In this document: piece after piece, positions 33,318 to 44,156 of the stretch | Numbering within the stretch: the first letter of the stretch is position 1 | Layout: each line of letters starts with the position of its first letter | Assembly (NCBI RefSeq): GCF_002197845.1 | Contig: NZ_NIDE01000004.1 | Coordinates: 1,054,001 to 1,118,000, forward strand | Source of the DNA: Fimbriiglobus ruber | GTDB lineage: Bacteria; Planctomycetota; Planctomycetia; Gemmatales; Gemmataceae | Length of the DNA stretch: 64,000 nt | Reading direction: 5' to 3' | The notes under the pieces: generated by a model | Told to the model about the DNA's origin: nothing | Seen by the model: only the letters and a program-made list of their open reading frames with translations | The model's database searches: none | Position numbers and translations under genes: made by a program

Positions 33318-36300
33318 CCACCTCGTCCTGGAGAAGTTTGCGCCCGTCAGAAATCTTCGCGAACAAGTAATATAGGCCGGGTATGACCAGCACCCCGATC
33401 ACGGTGCCCACGAGCATCCCGCCCGCCGCGGTGGTGCCAATGGTGCGGTTCCCGAGCGCCCCGGCACCGGTGGCAAAGACCAGCGGAAGGAGGCCCGCGA
33501 TGAAGGCGAAGGAGGTCATCTGAATCGGCCGGAATCGCAGCTTACCCCCTTCGATGGCCGCCTGCTTGAGCGGGATACCCTCCTGGCGCCGCTGCACCGC
33601 GAATTCGACGATCAGGATCGCGTTCTTACCGAGCAAGCCAACCAGCATGATCAGACCAATCTGCGCGTACACGTCGTTGGCCAATCCCATCACTTGCAGG
33701 CAGAAGAAGGACCCGAAGATCCCGACCGGCAGGGAGATGATCACCGCCAGCGGCAGGATAAAACTCTCGTACTGTCCGACCAGAACCAGGTAGACGAAGG
33801 CGACCACGATCAAGAAGATGAGAATAGCTTGACTCACCTCGGTCTGGAATAGTCCCGGGACGGTGATCTCGACACCCTTTTTCGACTCGTCGTACGAGAG
33901 ACCCGCCCAGCCGATGCCGTAACCTTTGTCTAACGTCTGTTCGGCGACTTCCTGGATCGCCTTGATGGCCTGACCGCTGCTGTAACCGGGAGCCGGGGCA
34001 CATTGAATGTTGGAGCAGGGGTACAGGTTGTACCGCGTGATTTCGTTCAGGCCCTGCTTCTTCTTCCTCTCCATAAACGAGGAGTAGGGGACCATTTCCC
34101 CGTGATCGTTCTTGACGAACAGGTCGTCCAAATCGGTCGGGAGTTTCCGGGCCTCCGGTATCGCCTGGACGTAAACCTTGTAGAACTGGTTGAAAAGAAC
34201 GAAGCCTTGCTCGTAAGTGCTGCCGATGAGGATGTTGAGGCTGTCCAGCGCCTTCCCGATCGACACGCCCTTCTGCATGGCCACGTCGTTGTTGATGACC
34301 AGCTCGTACTGCGGGTAGTCGGCGGCGAAGAAGGTGAATGTGTTCTGCAATTCCTTGCGTTTTTTCAAGCCGGCCATGAACTTGTCGTTCTGTTCTCCGA
34401 GCTTCGCGTAGTCGGACGTATTCGTCTTGTCGAGGAGGACCACGGAGACCCCCCCGGCCGCGCCGAAGCCGGGAACTGCGGGGGGTTCAAAGAACTCAAG
34501 TCTGACGTCGGTCATCTCCTTGGCTTTTTCTTCGAGATCTTGAATGATCTCGCGCGAAGTCCGCTTACGGTCCGACCAGTTTTTCAGGTTGATAATACAG
34601 GTTCCCGCGTTCGAACCGCGGCCCTCGGTCAGAACCTCATAACCGGCCAACGAGGTGACGGAGGTGACTTCTTCGATCTTCTTGGCGATCTCCTCGAGTT
34701 CGTGGGACTTGTGGTTGGTGTACTCGAGTGTCGAACCCGGTTGCGTCTGGATGACCGCGTAGATGATGCCCTGGTCCTCGCCGGGGATGAAACCGGACGG
34801 GAGTTTCAGGTTGACGGCAACAACGCCCGCGGTAAAGCCCCCGACGACGAGCATGCTCATCAGGCGGAGCGTGACGGTCCGGTTCAGGATCGCGGCGTAA
34901 CCGTTCGTGACCTTCTCGACGGCGATGTCGAACGGCTTCCGCACGAAGGGCAGAACGACGAAGAAGAAGCCGAGCCACCCCCACAGTTCGTACGCCAGGT
35001 AGGTGACCCCGGCCAGAACCAGAGCCCCCCCAACATACTGCAGAATGGTCCACGCCACCCGCCTCGCTTTCCCGGACCTCCCGGGGTTCGCGTGGGCTCC
35101 GTGGGTTCCGTTTCCGTGGGCGTGGGCGTGAGGCTTGAGAATCATCGCACAGAGTACGGGCGTCAGCGTCAGGGCCACCAAACCGGAGAGAATAATGGAC
35201 GTGGCCATCGTGAGGCCGAACTGGCGGTAGAACTGCCCGACCGGCCCGGGGATGAACGTCACCGGGACGAAGACGGACGTCATCACCAGGGTGATGGCGA
35301 TGATCGCGCCGCTGATCTCGTGGAGCACCTCCATGGTCGCCCGGTAGGGCGAAAGGTGTTTATCGGCCATCTTGGCGTGGACCGCTTCGACCACCACGAT
35401 GGCGTCGTCCACCACGACCCCGATCGCGAGGACCATCGCGAAGAGGGTGATCAGGTTGATCGAAAGACCCAACAACTGCAAGACGAAGAAGGTGCCGACC
35501 AGGGACACCGGAACCGCGAGGACCGGGATCAGCGTGGACCGCAAGTCCCCGAGGAACATGTAGACCACCAGCGACACCAAAATGAACGCCTCGATCAGGG
35601 TGTGCAGCACTTTTTCGATGGAGGCGTCCAGGAAGCGGGAGACGTCGTAGGCGAGTTCGTAGTCCATGCCGGGGGGGAACGTATCCTTCTTGATCTGTTC
35701 GAGCTGCTTCTTGATTTCCTCAATGACCACGGCGGCGTTGGAGCCGGGGCTCTGCTTGAGAATGATGGACGCCGCGGGGTGGCCGTCGATGTCCGAGTAA
35801 ATGTCGAAGAACTCGGACCCCAGTTCGATGCCGGGATTTGGCGGCTTGGGGTTCTCGAACCCGATCGGCCCGACGAGGCCCGCCAGCGCCGTCCTTATGG
35901 GAAGCTTAAACTTGTCTTGAATGCCGCAGATGTCCTTGAGTTTGAGGTTCTCGCCGTTGGGGTTGGCCCTCAAAATGATGTTCCCGTACTGCTCGGCTTT
36001 GTTGAAACGGCCGATGTAGGTCAGGACGTATTCTTTTGTTTGGGACGTCTGGCCCGTGGCCTGGCCGATCCGGCCGGGCGAACCGATCACGCTTTGCTCC
36101 GCCAGAGCCTTCATCACGTCTTCGGTGGAGATGCTGTAAGCCCGCATGCGCTCGGGGTTCAACCAGATCCGCATCGCGAACGTGCGGTTGCCGAGGTTCT
36201 TGGGGATACCCATGCCCTGGATCCGTTTGAGTACGGGCATGACGTTGACGTTGGCGAAGTTGAAAAGCTCCTTCTGGTCGGCGTTCGGGTCCGTACTGTA

Positions 36301-36726
36301 AATGTTCACGTACATCAACATGCTGGGCACGACCTGGCTGACGAGGATCCCTTCCCGCACGACGAGGGGAGGGAGCCGGCTCAGCATGATGTTAACCCGG
36401 TTTTGCACGTTCACGACGTTGATGTCCGGGTCCGTGCCCGGTTCGAAGTAGATCAGGATCGTCGCCTCCCCGGCACTGGTGGCGGAGGAGACCATGTACC
36501 GCATGTTCTGGACGCCGTTGATCGATTGTTCCAACGGAATCAGGACCGAATCGACCAAAACGTTGGCGCTGGCGCCGGGGTATGCAATGGCGACCTGAAC
36601 GGTCGGCGGCGCGACGTTGGGGAATTGTGCGATCGGGAGGGTCTTAATTCCCAGTACGCCCAGGAACAATAGGAGGATAGATATGACGATCGCGAATGCC
36701 GGCCGATAAAGAATTTTCGTGAACAT
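33151..36726 (-). CDS. RND efflux transporter, inner-membrane pump (HAE1/AcrB type)
   Basis: 1191 residues. Starts MFTKILYRPAFAIVISILLL, the first transmembrane helix, followed by PIAQFPNVAPPTVQVAIAYP and GASANVLVDSVLIPLEQSIN typical of AcrB-type porter domains. The proton-relay helix 4 reads FAMVLAIGVVVDDAIVVVEA with the paired aspartates. The second half repeats the plan (FFVVLPFVRKPFDIAVEKVT ... IGLIMLVGLLGKNAILIVEF). It pumps hydrophobic compounds using the proton gradient, with the adaptor upstream and outer-membrane factor downstream. The C-terminus continues into a repeat tail (AAHPENG-type heptads) that overlaps the truncated outer-membrane factor gene. Confidence 0.95.
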   Translation of the reverse strand: MFTKILYRPAFAIVISILLLFLGVLGIKTLPIAQFPNVAPPTVQVAIAYPGASANVLVDSVLIPLEQSINGVQNMRYMVSSATSAGEATILIYFEPGTDPDINVVNVQNRVNIMLSRLPPLVVREGILVSQVVPSMLMYVNIYSTDPNADQKELFNFANVNVMPVLKRIQGMGIPKNLGNRTFAMRIWLNPERMRAYSISTEDVMKALAEQSVIGSPGRIGQATGQTSQTKEYVLTYIGRFNKAEQYGNIILRANPNGENLKLKDICGIQDKFKLPIRTALAGLVGPIGFENPKPPNPGIELGSEFFDIYSDIDGHPAASIILKQSPGSNAAVVIEEIKKQLEQIKKDTFPPGMDYELAYDVSRFLDASIEKVLHTLIEAFILVSLVVYMFLGDLRSTLIPVLAVPVSLVGTFFVLQLLGLSINLITLFAMVLAIGVVVDDAIVVVEAVHAKMADKHLSPYRATMEVLHEISGAIIAITLVMTSVFVPVTFIPGPVGQFYRQFGLTMATSIILSGLVALTLTPVLCAMILKPHAHAHGNGTHGAHANPGRSGKARRVAWTILQYVGGALVLAGVTYLAYELWGWLGFFFVVLPFVRKPFDIAVEKVTNGYAAILNRTVTLRLMSMLVVGGFTAGVVAVNLKLPSGFIPGEDQGIIYAVIQTQPGSTLEYTNHKSHELEEIAKKIEEVTSVTSLAGYEVLTEGRGSNAGTCIINLKNWSDRKRTSREIIQDLEEKAKEMTDVRLEFFEPPAVPGFGAAGGVSVVLLDKTNTSDYAKLGEQNDKFMAGLKKRKELQNTFTFFAADYPQYELVINNDVAMQKGVSIGKALDSLNILIGSTYEQGFVLFNQFYKVYVQAIPEARKLPTDLDDLFVKNDHGEMVPYSSFMERKKKQGLNEITRYNLYPCSNIQCAPAPGYSSGQAIKAIQEVAEQTLDKGYGIGWAGLSYDESKKGVEITVPGLFQTEVSQAILIFLIVVAFVYLVLVGQYESFILPLAVIISLPVGIFGSFFCLQVMGLANDVYAQIGLIMLVGLLGKNAILIVEFAVQRRQEGIPLKQAAIEGGKLRFRPIQMTSFAFIAGLLPLVFATGAGALGNRTIGTTAAGGMLVGTVIGVLVIPGLYYLFAKISDGRKLLQDEVDEPLSEIFEHTSDHGAASPGNGAAHPENGAAHPERGATNPEHGPTSPGHGSTSPG
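33160..33265 (-). repeat. Degenerate 21-nt tandem repeats at the pump gene 3' end
   Basis: Five 21-base units of the type CCGGGCTGGTCGATCCATGTC on the plus strand encode, in the pump frame, seven-residue units (NPEHGPT, SPGHGST and similar), and in the overlapping fossil frame the NMDRPAR/DMDRPAR units. The unit is a multiple of three, so both frames stay open through the array. Confidence 0.8.
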
Positions 36727-36945
36727 TATTCGGAGATAACCTCGCGTGGTCCCGCATCGGGAGCGGTTGCTTTTACGGAGAGTTTGGCAATGAAAGTGCG
36801 AATTTGGGACGACGCCGCCCCCTGATTCCGTTCAGGGGGCAGGGCGAAACCAAACCGTCTCATTGGCGGAAATCCAGTCCGGTTGACGTGGAACGCAACC
36901 GCGCCGGGTTACGCTACGCCACACATTTAACTAAGGGAATCCTTC

Positions 36946-38061
36946 TTATTCTGCGTGAAATTTTTGGCCCGATAGTGCCTCTTCCGGTTTTCGAAACTCG
37001 CTATTCTCCAGCACCGATCCGTCGTGGACCTGTCGGACCCCTTCAAGAACGATCTTGTCGTTCGCGTCGAGTCCCTTCTTGATGACGAAGATGTCATCCA
37101 TTTCGTGGTCGACGACGATCGGCCGCGAATGCACCTTGTTATCTTTGCCGACCACGTAGACGTACCGCTTGTCGAGGATTTCGTACGTCGCCCGTTGGGG
37201 GATGACGATGGCGTCCTTCAACGTTCGGTGGATCAAGACGTTGCCGGTCTGGCCGTGCCGCAACAGCCGGTCCGGGTTCGGAAAATCCGCGCGAAAGGGG
37301 ATGTTACCGGTCTCGTTGTTGAACTTGCCCTCGACGGTAACGACCTTGCTGGGGGCATTCTTGAACTCGCTGCCGTCTGCCAGAACGAGTTCGATACGCT
37401 GGTCCTCGTGATGCTGGCTCATGTTGGCCATGTATTCGAGGTAGCGGGCCTCGGGCACGTTGTAATAAACCCACATCACGCTGTTATCGGACAGGGTCGT
37501 GAGGACGTCCTTCTTCTCGACCAGGCTGCCTTGCATCTGTTGCAGGCGGTCGATGATGCCGTCGAAAGGTGCTTTGACAATGGTGAAGGCCAATTCGGCC
37601 GCCGCCAGATCCGCCTTGGCATTCGCTTTATCCAGTTTGGCCTGTGCCAGCAACACCTCCCGGTACGAGATCACAGGGGGTACGCTGTTGAACAACTTCT
37701 CGGCATTTTGGAACTCTAGTAGCGCGAGCGTGGCCTCGGCCCTTTCGGCGTTCAGCCGCGCCTCGTAAAGAATTGGCTTGATCTTGAATATCACATCGCC
37801 TTGTTTCACCGCCTGGCCTTCTTTGACCGTGATCGCTTCGAGATACCCGTCCTGCAGCGCACGGATTTCGATGTAACGCTGCGATCGGATCTGGCAGACG
37901 TATTTTTGGGTGATGGTGACGTCCTTTTCCAGAGGGCTGGTGAGGACGATCTTTTGTTGTTCCTCGTGGGACTCCTTCTCCTGAGCGTGCGTGTTGCCGC
38001 AGGCGGGCAGCGAGAGGGAAATCAGTGCCACGGTGATGGCCAGAATCGGTGAGACCTTCAT
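36946..38061 (-). CDS. RND efflux periplasmic adaptor (membrane fusion protein)
   Basis: 371 residues. A lipoprotein-type signal (LAITVALISLSLPACGNTHA) is followed by the adaptor plan: YIEIRALQDGYLEAITVKEG and QAVKQGDVIFKIKP (lipoyl/barrel-sandwich half), a helical hairpin (ARLNAERAEATLALLEFQNA through QAKLDKANAKADLAAAELAF), TIVKAPFDGIIDRLQ (second lipoyl half), and a beta-barrel part ending NPDRLLRHGQTGNVLIHRTL and DAIVIPQRATYEILDKRYVY. It bridges the pump and the outer-membrane factor. ATG 38061 begins the signal; the open frame to 38184 adds no signal-like residues. It precedes the pump by 219 bp. Confidence 0.92.
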   Translation of the reverse strand: MKVSPILAITVALISLSLPACGNTHAQEKESHEEQQKIVLTSPLEKDVTITQKYVCQIRSQRYIEIRALQDGYLEAITVKEGQAVKQGDVIFKIKPILYEARLNAERAEATLALLEFQNAEKLFNSVPPVISYREVLLAQAKLDKANAKADLAAAELAFTIVKAPFDGIIDRLQQMQGSLVEKKDVLTTLSDNSVMWVYYNVPEARYLEYMANMSQHHEDQRIELVLADGSEFKNAPSKVVTVEGKFNNETGNIPFRADFPNPDRLLRHGQTGNVLIHRTLKDAIVIPQRATYEILDKRYVYVVGKDNKVHSRPIVVDHEMDDIFVIKKGLDANDKIVLEGVRQVHDGSVLENSEFRKPEEALSGQKFHAE

Positions 38062-39135
38062 AGAAATTTTCGCTCGATGCCTACTTCGCGCGGATTTAAC
38101 GCCCTGGCAGGGTGTTAAACCCGAACGGATTCGGAAATCACAATTCAGCCTGAATCGTTGAGAGCATTGCAATCTTCGGGCCAATGCGATTTATTGCCGC
38201 CCGCTTCGACGCCACGAGCCGCCTGCTTCTGAACCCGGCATCACGGTCGAGCAGTTTGGCAGACACTCCGTTTAAGTAGCTCGTTCCGCGTAACAGATCA
38301 GAAGACGTTGACAACACTGGATCATACCAGTTTTTCGGAACGAGCTGCGGCTGACAACTCGCGTCCCGTTTCGCGCGGTCGACGCAGCGCGGGCATCTTG
38401 TTTCGTGCAATTCGCCGGAATTTCGTGCAAAAAGAGACCCGTTCGAGTCAAGAGTACGATTTGCTCTTTCCGACCGTTCCACTCGCGCAGATGTGTTGCG
38501 CACAGAATTTGCTAAGTCATGAAAAATGAGCTTCAGAATCCAGAAAACGTGTCGCGATGTCTTTCACTCCAGCCCATACGAAACAAAGGATCCCGTTTTT
38601 GACCTGATCTGATTGCTCAATCTGTGGGCATTTTTCCAGGCATGTTGCACGGTTTTTAATCATAAAACCACGGTGCGAACACTCGTTCAGCGCGTACGCG
38701 ATCTATTGTGAGCCAGGGACAACTGGCTGCCAGACGACCAGACTGGCACAACCGCGATCTCCAAGCCGATGTGCCGGCGGGCTCCGATCCGCTTTCGTAG
38801 CGGTTCAATTCAGCGGGAGAGTGCCGGGGAGCTTTTGCGATGTGGAAGACGGCCCGAGATCGGCCGCTCGTCGCGCCACGAGTGCATCGAAATGGAACGG
38901 ACCGAGATGATTTCGCCCATCGGGACTCACCTCCGAAACCCCTCGCACACCAGATCGTCAAGTAACGAGAATCGTAAGCAGGAGGCGAAAAAAAACGCCC
39001 TCATGAGAATTACTTCATTTCTGGCGACGAATTCCCTAACCTGAATCCCATCGACACGGTCTCTCGCAAGCCGTGCCCGATTCGCCCGCATTCTCGGACT
39101 CGCCCCTCATTTAACTTCTCCGGAGTCTCTTAGTG
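38062..39135. other. Gene-free interval (about 1.07 kb)
   Basis: Between the divergent efflux operon and the DUF1559 gene. Three open frames of 70-120 residues occur but have arginine/serine-rich composition with no domain, signal or ribosome-binding support. Promoters for both flanking transcription units must lie here, but no boxes are clear enough to mark. Confidence 0.55.
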
Positions 39136-40068
39136 ATGCCTCACGGCACCTCCCGTAGGTCGGCGTTTACGCTGATCGAGTTGTTGGTGGTCATTGCCAT
39201 CATCGCGATCCTGATCGGTCTCCTCCTGCCCGCGGTCCAAAAAGTTCGCGAAGCCGCCGCCCGCTCCCAGTGCACGAACAACCTGAAGCAGTGGGCGCTC
39301 GCGATGCACAACTACCACGACGTCAACCAGAAACTGCCGCTCGCCGAGAACCGCACGCCCCGGGTCACGTTTTACGTGAGCCTCTGGCCGTACATCGAAC
39401 AGACGGCGCTATACAACCAGTACAATTTGACGCTCGGCTTTTACCAGGCCCCGAACGCGGTCGCTAACAGCACCACCGGCCTGATCGCCACCCCGGTCAA
39501 GACGTACTACTGCCCGAGCGACCGCCCGGGCGCGATCTGGACCGCGGACCAGTACTACCGGGCTCGCGGGAATTACGTCGTCAACTTCGGGTCCGAACTG
39601 CTGTTCACCCCGACCCCGCCGGCCGACGGCCCGTTCGGGTGGACTTCGAGCGGCGGGTACGGGGGTTACGTCCCGTACCAGAAGACCCTCGTGGGCATCA
39701 CCGACGGGACGTCGAACACGCTCATGATGTCGGAACTCCGGCTCCCGCAAACCGACAACGCGCCCGACGTCCGCGGGGACGTGTTCAACGACCAGGGGAT
39801 GCACTGGTTCATGGCCGTGAACACCCCGAACGCCGGGGTGGACCAGTCGTCGGTCGACTGCCCGGCGACCGCCGCCGCCAACCCGGACCCGACGATGATC
39901 TGCACCAAGGGCGGGGCCAACTGGGCGTCGGCCCGCAGCCGGCACACGGGCGGGGTGAACGCCGCGCTCTGCGACGGATCGATCCAGTTCTTCAGCAACT
40001 CCATCGCGTTATCCACCTGGCAGGCTCTGAGTACCGCGACCACCGGGGAGGTGATCGGTGCTTACTAA
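39136..40068 (+). CDS. DUF1559 domain protein with prepilin-type N-terminus
   Basis: 310 residues. The N-terminus [20 protein letters not shown], then [20 protein letters not shown], is the prepilin/pseudopilin cleavage site and helix that defines these planctomycete proteins. The remainder matches DUF1559 ([60 protein letters not shown]). They are exported by a type II/IV-pilus-like route and are greatly multiplied in Planctomycetota; their role is unknown, perhaps surface fibres. A GTG directly before the ATG could also serve as start. The stop overlaps the next gene by 11 bases. Confidence 0.95.
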   Translation: MPHGTSRRSAFTLIELLVVIAIIAILIGLLLPAVQKVREAAARSQCTNNLKQWALAMHNYHDVNQKLPLAENRTPRVTFYVSLWPYIEQTALYNQYNLTLGFYQAPNAVANSTTGLIATPVKTYYCPSDRPGAIWTADQYYRARGNYVVNFGSELLFTPTPPADGPFGWTSSGGYGGYVPYQKTLVGITDGTSNTLMMSELRLPQTDNAPDVRGDVFNDQGMHWFMAVNTPNAGVDQSSVDCPATAAANPDPTMICTKGGANWASARSRHTGGVNAALCDGSIQFFSNSIALSTWQALSTATTGEVIGAY

Positions 40069-40492
40069 CCTCAAAAGCCGCTCCCGACTCGGGGCCGCGA
40101 TCGCACTCGGGCTCTGTCTCGCCGTGATGCTGGGCGGGTGTGGCGGACAGCCCAAGGCTCAAGTCGCCGGGACGGTCACGCTCGACGGCAAGCCGCTCCA
40201 GGACGGCGTCATCTCGTTCTACCCGGAAGCCGGGGTCGGGCCGTCCGCGGGTACGGGCATCAAGGACGGGAAGTACACGATGGAGACGCCCGTCGCCAAG
40301 ATGAAGGTCGTGATCAACGCCACCGAAGTGATCGGCAAGCGGAAGAAGTACGACACGCCGGACAGCCCCGTCACCGAAGACGTCCGGGAACTGCTCCCGG
40401 CCGAGTACAACACGAAGTCGAAACTGACGGCCACGCTGCAGCCCGGCCCGAACACGGTCGATTTCGATTTGAAGAGTGCTGCCAAGAAGTAG
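40058..40492 (+). CDS. Small lipoprotein with carboxypeptidase-regulatory-like (transthyretin-like) fold
   Basis: 144 residues. A lipobox signal ([20 protein letters not shown]) is followed by [40 protein letters not shown] and [16 protein letters not shown], a pattern frequent in planctomycete lipoproteins encoded right after DUF1559 genes. The start is GTG 40058 with GGGGAGGTGATCG upstream, overlapping the DUF1559 gene by 11 bases, so translational coupling is likely. It may anchor or fold the partner at the outer membrane; that is an inference. Confidence 0.85.
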   Translation: MLTNLKSRSRLGAAIALGLCLAVMLGGCGGQPKAQVAGTVTLDGKPLQDGVISFYPEAGVGPSAGTGIKDGKYTMETPVAKMKVVINATEVIGKRKKYDTPDSPVTEDVRELLPAEYNTKSKLTATLQPGPNTVDFDLKSAAKK

Positions 40493-40518
40493 TCTCTGCC
40501 CGGCGCCACGCGCCCGGC

Positions 40519-40552
40519 GGAACGGGCCGCGCCTACGAGCGCGGCCCGTTCC
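40519..40552 (+). terminator. Hairpin terminator after the DUF1559-lipoprotein pair
   Basis: GGAACGGGCCGCGC (40519-40532) pairs perfectly with GCGCGGCCCGTTCC (40539-40552) around a six-base loop, 27 bp after the lipoprotein stop. Only a short GTT follows, so it is a strong stem with a weak U-tract. Confidence 0.7.
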
Positions 40553-40815
40553 GTTGGCGGCCTTGAAATTATGTGACCGCTTGATTGGATGAGGCGAAAA
40601 GAGGAGTCCGGCGTTGTCGGCACCGGCGGGACACGTGAGCCGCTTGTGCCCGGCGGCGAGCCCGCGGACGGCTGGTATTGACGGGAAGACAGAGCCCGCA
40701 CGATCCACGTTGTTTTATTTAACCGTCCGAGTGTATCTTTTGCGTGGCCGAAGCGGCCGGTAGAACTCCCCGGCCGCCACCGCTCCCATATCCGTTGCCG
40801 TTCGGAGCCCAAGCG

Positions 40816-43746
40816 ATGTCGAAGCCCCGCCACTTCTCCCCACCCCGTCGGCTGCGCCTGGAATCGCTCGAAGACCGTTGCACGCCGGCCGTTTACACGG
40901 TGACGAGTGCGGCCGACAGTGGCGCCGGGTCGCTGCGGAACGCCATCGCCCTGGCGAACGCGGCCCCGGACGCGGACACGATCACGTTCGACCCGTCGCT
41001 GATCGGCCAGACGATTTCGCTCGCGACCATCGGCGACACGTCCGCCGGGCCGGCCGATCTTGCGATCACGAGCCCGGTCACGATCCAGGGGAGCGGGCAA
41101 ATCCTCACCCGGTCCGGCTCCGCCGCCCGGTTGTTCACGGTCACGTCGACCGGCATTCTGACCCTCTCGAACGTGACCCTTTCGAACGGCCTGGCGCAGG
41201 GCGGCGCGGGCGGGACCGGCGGCGGCGGGGCCGGCCTCGGCGGCGCGATTTACGTCAACCAGGGCACCGTCAACCTGTTCAACGACACCCTGACCGGGAA
41301 CCAGGCCGTCGGCGGCTCCGGCGGGGCCGGGGCGTCCGTGAGCCGCGGCGGCGGCGGCCTGAATGGGGCCGGGGACGCTTCCGGAGACGGCGGCGGGCCG
41401 AACGGCGGAGCCAGCGGCACCGGGAATGGTGCGACCGGACTCAACGGCGGGTTCGGTGGCGGCGGCGGCGGGGGAACGGACGGGGTCGTCGGCAACGGCG
41501 CGAACATGTCCGGTGGCGGTGGTGGCTTCGGCGGGTTCGGCGGCGGCGGCGGGGCCGGCGGGAGCGGCAGTGGGACCGGAGCCGCGGGCGGCGCGGGCGG
41601 GTTCGGTGGGTTCGGCGGCGGTGGTGCGGGCGGCGGACTCGGCGGGCCCGGCGGCGGCCAGGGCTCGGGCGGCCAAGGCGGGTTCGGCGGCGGGTTCGGG
41701 GAGAACGGCGCGACCGCGACCGGCGGCGGGGGCGGCGGCGCGGGCCTCGGGGGCGCCATCTTCAACCTGGGCGGCACCGTCGTCGCCGCGAACACCACCA
41801 TCTCCGGGAACACGGCCAAGGGCGGGGACGCGGCGGCCCCGGGCGCCGGGGCCGGGAGCGGATACGGCGGCGGGATCTTCAACCTGAACGGCGCGGTCAC
41901 CCTGACGAACGTCACCGACGCCGCCAACACGGTCAGTGCTGGGGCCGGAGCCGGGGCCGGCCAGGCGGCCGCCGGCGCCCTCTACAACCTCTCCCTCAAC
42001 GTCGGAACGGCGACCGCCGGACAGACCGCCGCAGTCACCCTCGCGAACTCCATCCTGGCGAATTCCACGGGCGGCGCGAGCATCGACCTCTTCAACGACC
42101 AGGAGAACGGGACGGCCGCGATCAACGTCACCGCGCCGACGCTCGTCTCGGTTTCGATCGGGAACGCGAACACGTCCGGAACGATTTCCGGCCAGACCCT
42201 CGTTTTGGTTGCCAACCCGCTACTCGGCCCGCTGCAAAATAACGGCGGCGCGACGCAGACGATGGCCCTCCTCTCCGGAAGCCCCGCCATCGACGCCGGG
42301 AACAACGCGGCCCTCACCACCACGTCACTCGGGACCAGCCCGCCGTTCTACGACCAGCGCGGCCTCGGGTTCAACCGCGTTTCAAACGGCAAGGTCGACC
42401 TCGGCGCGTTCGAGGTTCAGGTTCCGGTGACCGTCGGCCCGACCGGGCTGCCGGCCGCGTCCGTCGGCGTCGGCTACAGCCAGGCGCTGACCGCCAGCGG
42501 CCCGGTCGGCCCGTACACCTTCGCAGTCACGACCGGGGCGCTCCCGGCCGGCCTGACACTCAACAGCAGCGGTGTCCTGAGCGGAACGCCGACCGCCGCC
42601 GGGACGTTCAGCTTCACCGTGACCGCGACCAACGCGACCTCGGAATCGGGCACCGTCGCTTATACCTTCACGGTCGCGCCCGCGAGCGCGACGGGCGGCC
42701 CGGCCGCCGCGCTCGTCGGCGGGACGCCCGACGGTACGGCCAAGGTCTTCACGCTGAACAACGGCCAACTGACCCCCGGGAACGTCATCACGTTCTTTCC
42801 GAACACGACCGCCGTCGTCCGCACCGCCCTCGCGGACGTCAACGGCGACGGCGTCCCGGACTACATCGGGGTGACCGGCCCGGGCGTCCAAAACCAGGTC
42901 GTGATAATCGACGGGAAGACCCAACAGATCCTCGCCTCCTTCTCCCCGTTCGAGGCGACGTTCACCGGCGGACTGTATGTGGCCGCGGCGGACCTGAACG
43001 GGGACGGCAAGGCGGACGTGATCATTACCCCCGACCAGACCGGCGGCCCGGTGGTCGCGGTGTACGACGGGGCCAAACTCGCCTCGGGGATCGCTAACAA
43101 CACGGCGCTCGGTCAGCCGGCCCAGATCGACCGCTTCCTGGGAATCAACGACCCGAACTTCCGCGGCGGCGCGCGGGTGGCGGCCGGCGACATCAACGGC
43201 GACGGCACCCCGGACCTGGTCGTCTCGGCCGGGTTCGGCGGCGGCCCGCGGGTGGCGATTTACAACGGCAAGAGCGTGGCCGCCGGAACGGCCGCGCCCG
43301 CCGAACTGGTGCCCGACTTCTTTGCGTTCGAGAGTTTGCTCCGCAACGGCGTTTACGTCGCCGTGGGCGACGTGAACGGTGACGGGAAGGCCGACCTGAT
43401 CGTCGGCGGCGGTCCGGGCGGCGCCCCCCGCGTCCGGGTGGTGAGCGGCGCGGCCCTCATGTCCACCGTGGGCCTTTCGTCGCTCGATACCGCCGGCACA
43501 CCCGGCCTGGAATTGGCCGACTTCTTCGCCGGCGACCCGACGACGCGGGGCGGCGTGACGGTGGCGGCCAAGAGCCTGACGACGCCCGACCAGACCGACC
43601 TGATTACCGGCAGCGGCCAGGGGTTGCCGTCCAGCCTGCTGGTCTACAAAGCCACGAACCTGCTCGCCAACGTCAGCCCGACCCCGGACCAGACGGTCGA
43701 CCCGTTCGCGTCCGCCATCCTCGCCAGCGGCGTGTCCGTGGGGTAA
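40816..43746 (+). CDS. Large secreted protein: LEDR motif, glycine-rich right-handed repeat region, Ig-like and FG-GAP repeats
   Basis: 976 residues. Starts with the planctomycete motif [20 protein letters not shown] and a choice-of-anchor-Q-type region ([36 protein letters not shown]). Residues about 140-330 are extremely glycine-rich ([27 protein letters not shown]), as in parallel beta-helix surface proteins. A putative Ig domain follows ([40 protein letters not shown]), then FG-GAP/VCBS repeats ([60 protein letters not shown]) with calcium-type DxNxDG loops. It is probably a surface adhesin or matrix protein. ATG 40816 precedes the LEDR motif. Confidence 0.85.
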   Translation: MSKPRHFSPPRRLRLESLEDRCTPAVYTVTSAADSGAGSLRNAIALANAAPDADTITFDPSLIGQTISLATIGDTSAGPADLAITSPVTIQGSGQILTRSGSAARLFTVTSTGILTLSNVTLSNGLAQGGAGGTGGGGAGLGGAIYVNQGTVNLFNDTLTGNQAVGGSGGAGASVSRGGGGLNGAGDASGDGGGPNGGASGTGNGATGLNGGFGGGGGGGTDGVVGNGANMSGGGGGFGGFGGGGGAGGSGSGTGAAGGAGGFGGFGGGGAGGGLGGPGGGQGSGGQGGFGGGFGENGATATGGGGGGAGLGGAIFNLGGTVVAANTTISGNTAKGGDAAAPGAGAGSGYGGGIFNLNGAVTLTNVTDAANTVSAGAGAGAGQAAAGALYNLSLNVGTATAGQTAAVTLANSILANSTGGASIDLFNDQENGTAAINVTAPTLVSVSIGNANTSGTISGQTLVLVANPLLGPLQNNGGATQTMALLSGSPAIDAGNNAALTTTSLGTSPPFYDQRGLGFNRVSNGKVDLGAFEVQVPVTVGPTGLPAASVGVGYSQALTASGPVGPYTFAVTTGALPAGLTLNSSGVLSGTPTAAGTFSFTVTATNATSESGTVAYTFTVAPASATGGPAAALVGGTPDGTAKVFTLNNGQLTPGNVITFFPNTTAVVRTALADVNGDGVPDYIGVTGPGVQNQVVIIDGKTQQILASFSPFEATFTGGLYVAAADLNGDGKADVIITPDQTGGPVVAVYDGAKLASGIANNTALGQPAQIDRFLGINDPNFRGGARVAAGDINGDGTPDLVVSAGFGGGPRVAIYNGKSVAAGTAAPAELVPDFFAFESLLRNGVYVAVGDVNGDGKADLIVGGGPGGAPRVRVVSGAALMSTVGLSSLDTAGTPGLELADFFAGDPTTRGGVTVAAKSLTTPDQTDLITGSGQGLPSSLLVYKATNLLANVSPTPDQTVDPFASAILASGVSVG

Positions 43747-43766
43747 GGTGTTCGGTGATCCGATCC

Positions 43767-44156
43767 TTACGACCGGCCGTGCCCGGGAAACCGCGGGAGT
43801 TCTGAGAAGGCGGCTTCTCGCGTCAAAGCTGCGTTATTGGTGCTTGGGGGCCGACGTGTGAACAGGCTGACCGTCAAAGCCAACAATAGCAAGAAGTGAA
43901 CAGAGCCGAAAACGGCCGTCACGCACACCCACTCGACCGCGTACCCGATTGCGTCGACTTCATCGGTGGCCGGCGCGATCGTCAAGTATCGAACCGGGGC
44001 GTATCCGACCAGGAAAATACCCCCGGCGAGTACCAATAAACAAAAGCCACGGTGCCGCCCCATAGCCAGAGCCCACAGGGCGACTGCCGTGGACGCCATG
44101 GCGTAGATGGGCAGACCGATTATGAGTGTATTGATCACGAAAACTCCCGGTTCCAC
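43767..44156 (-). CDS. Hypothetical small membrane protein
   Basis: 129 residues with three or four hydrophobic helices (INTLIIGLPIYAMASTAVAL, GFCLLVLAGGIFLVGYAPVR, WVCVTAVFGSVHFLLLLALT). The start is probably GTG 44156. No family was recognised. It is convergent with the large FG-GAP gene and lies 30 bp after the disrupted portal gene on the same strand. The composition fits a real membrane protein but support is limited to hydrophobicity. Confidence 0.5.
   Translation of the reverse strand: MEPGVFVINTLIIGLPIYAMASTAVALWALAMGRHRGFCLLVLAGGIFLVGYAPVRYLTIAPATDEVDAIGYAVEWVCVTAVFGSVHFLLLLALTVSLFTRRPPSTNNAALTREAAFSELPRFPGHGRS

Noticed and set aside
34003-36672. 889-residue open frame on the plus strand opposite the RND pump
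   Set aside because: It is the antisense of a clear pump gene; the long openness comes from GC-rich codon structure, and the translation has no domain.
38138-38503. 121-residue minus-strand frame upstream of the efflux adaptor
   Set aside because: No start site, no domain, and composition typical of chance frames in GC-rich DNA.
40219-41676. 485-residue Ala/Pro-rich minus-strand frame
   Set aside because: It runs opposite the lipoprotein and the glycine-rich secreted protein, both with good signals and motifs.
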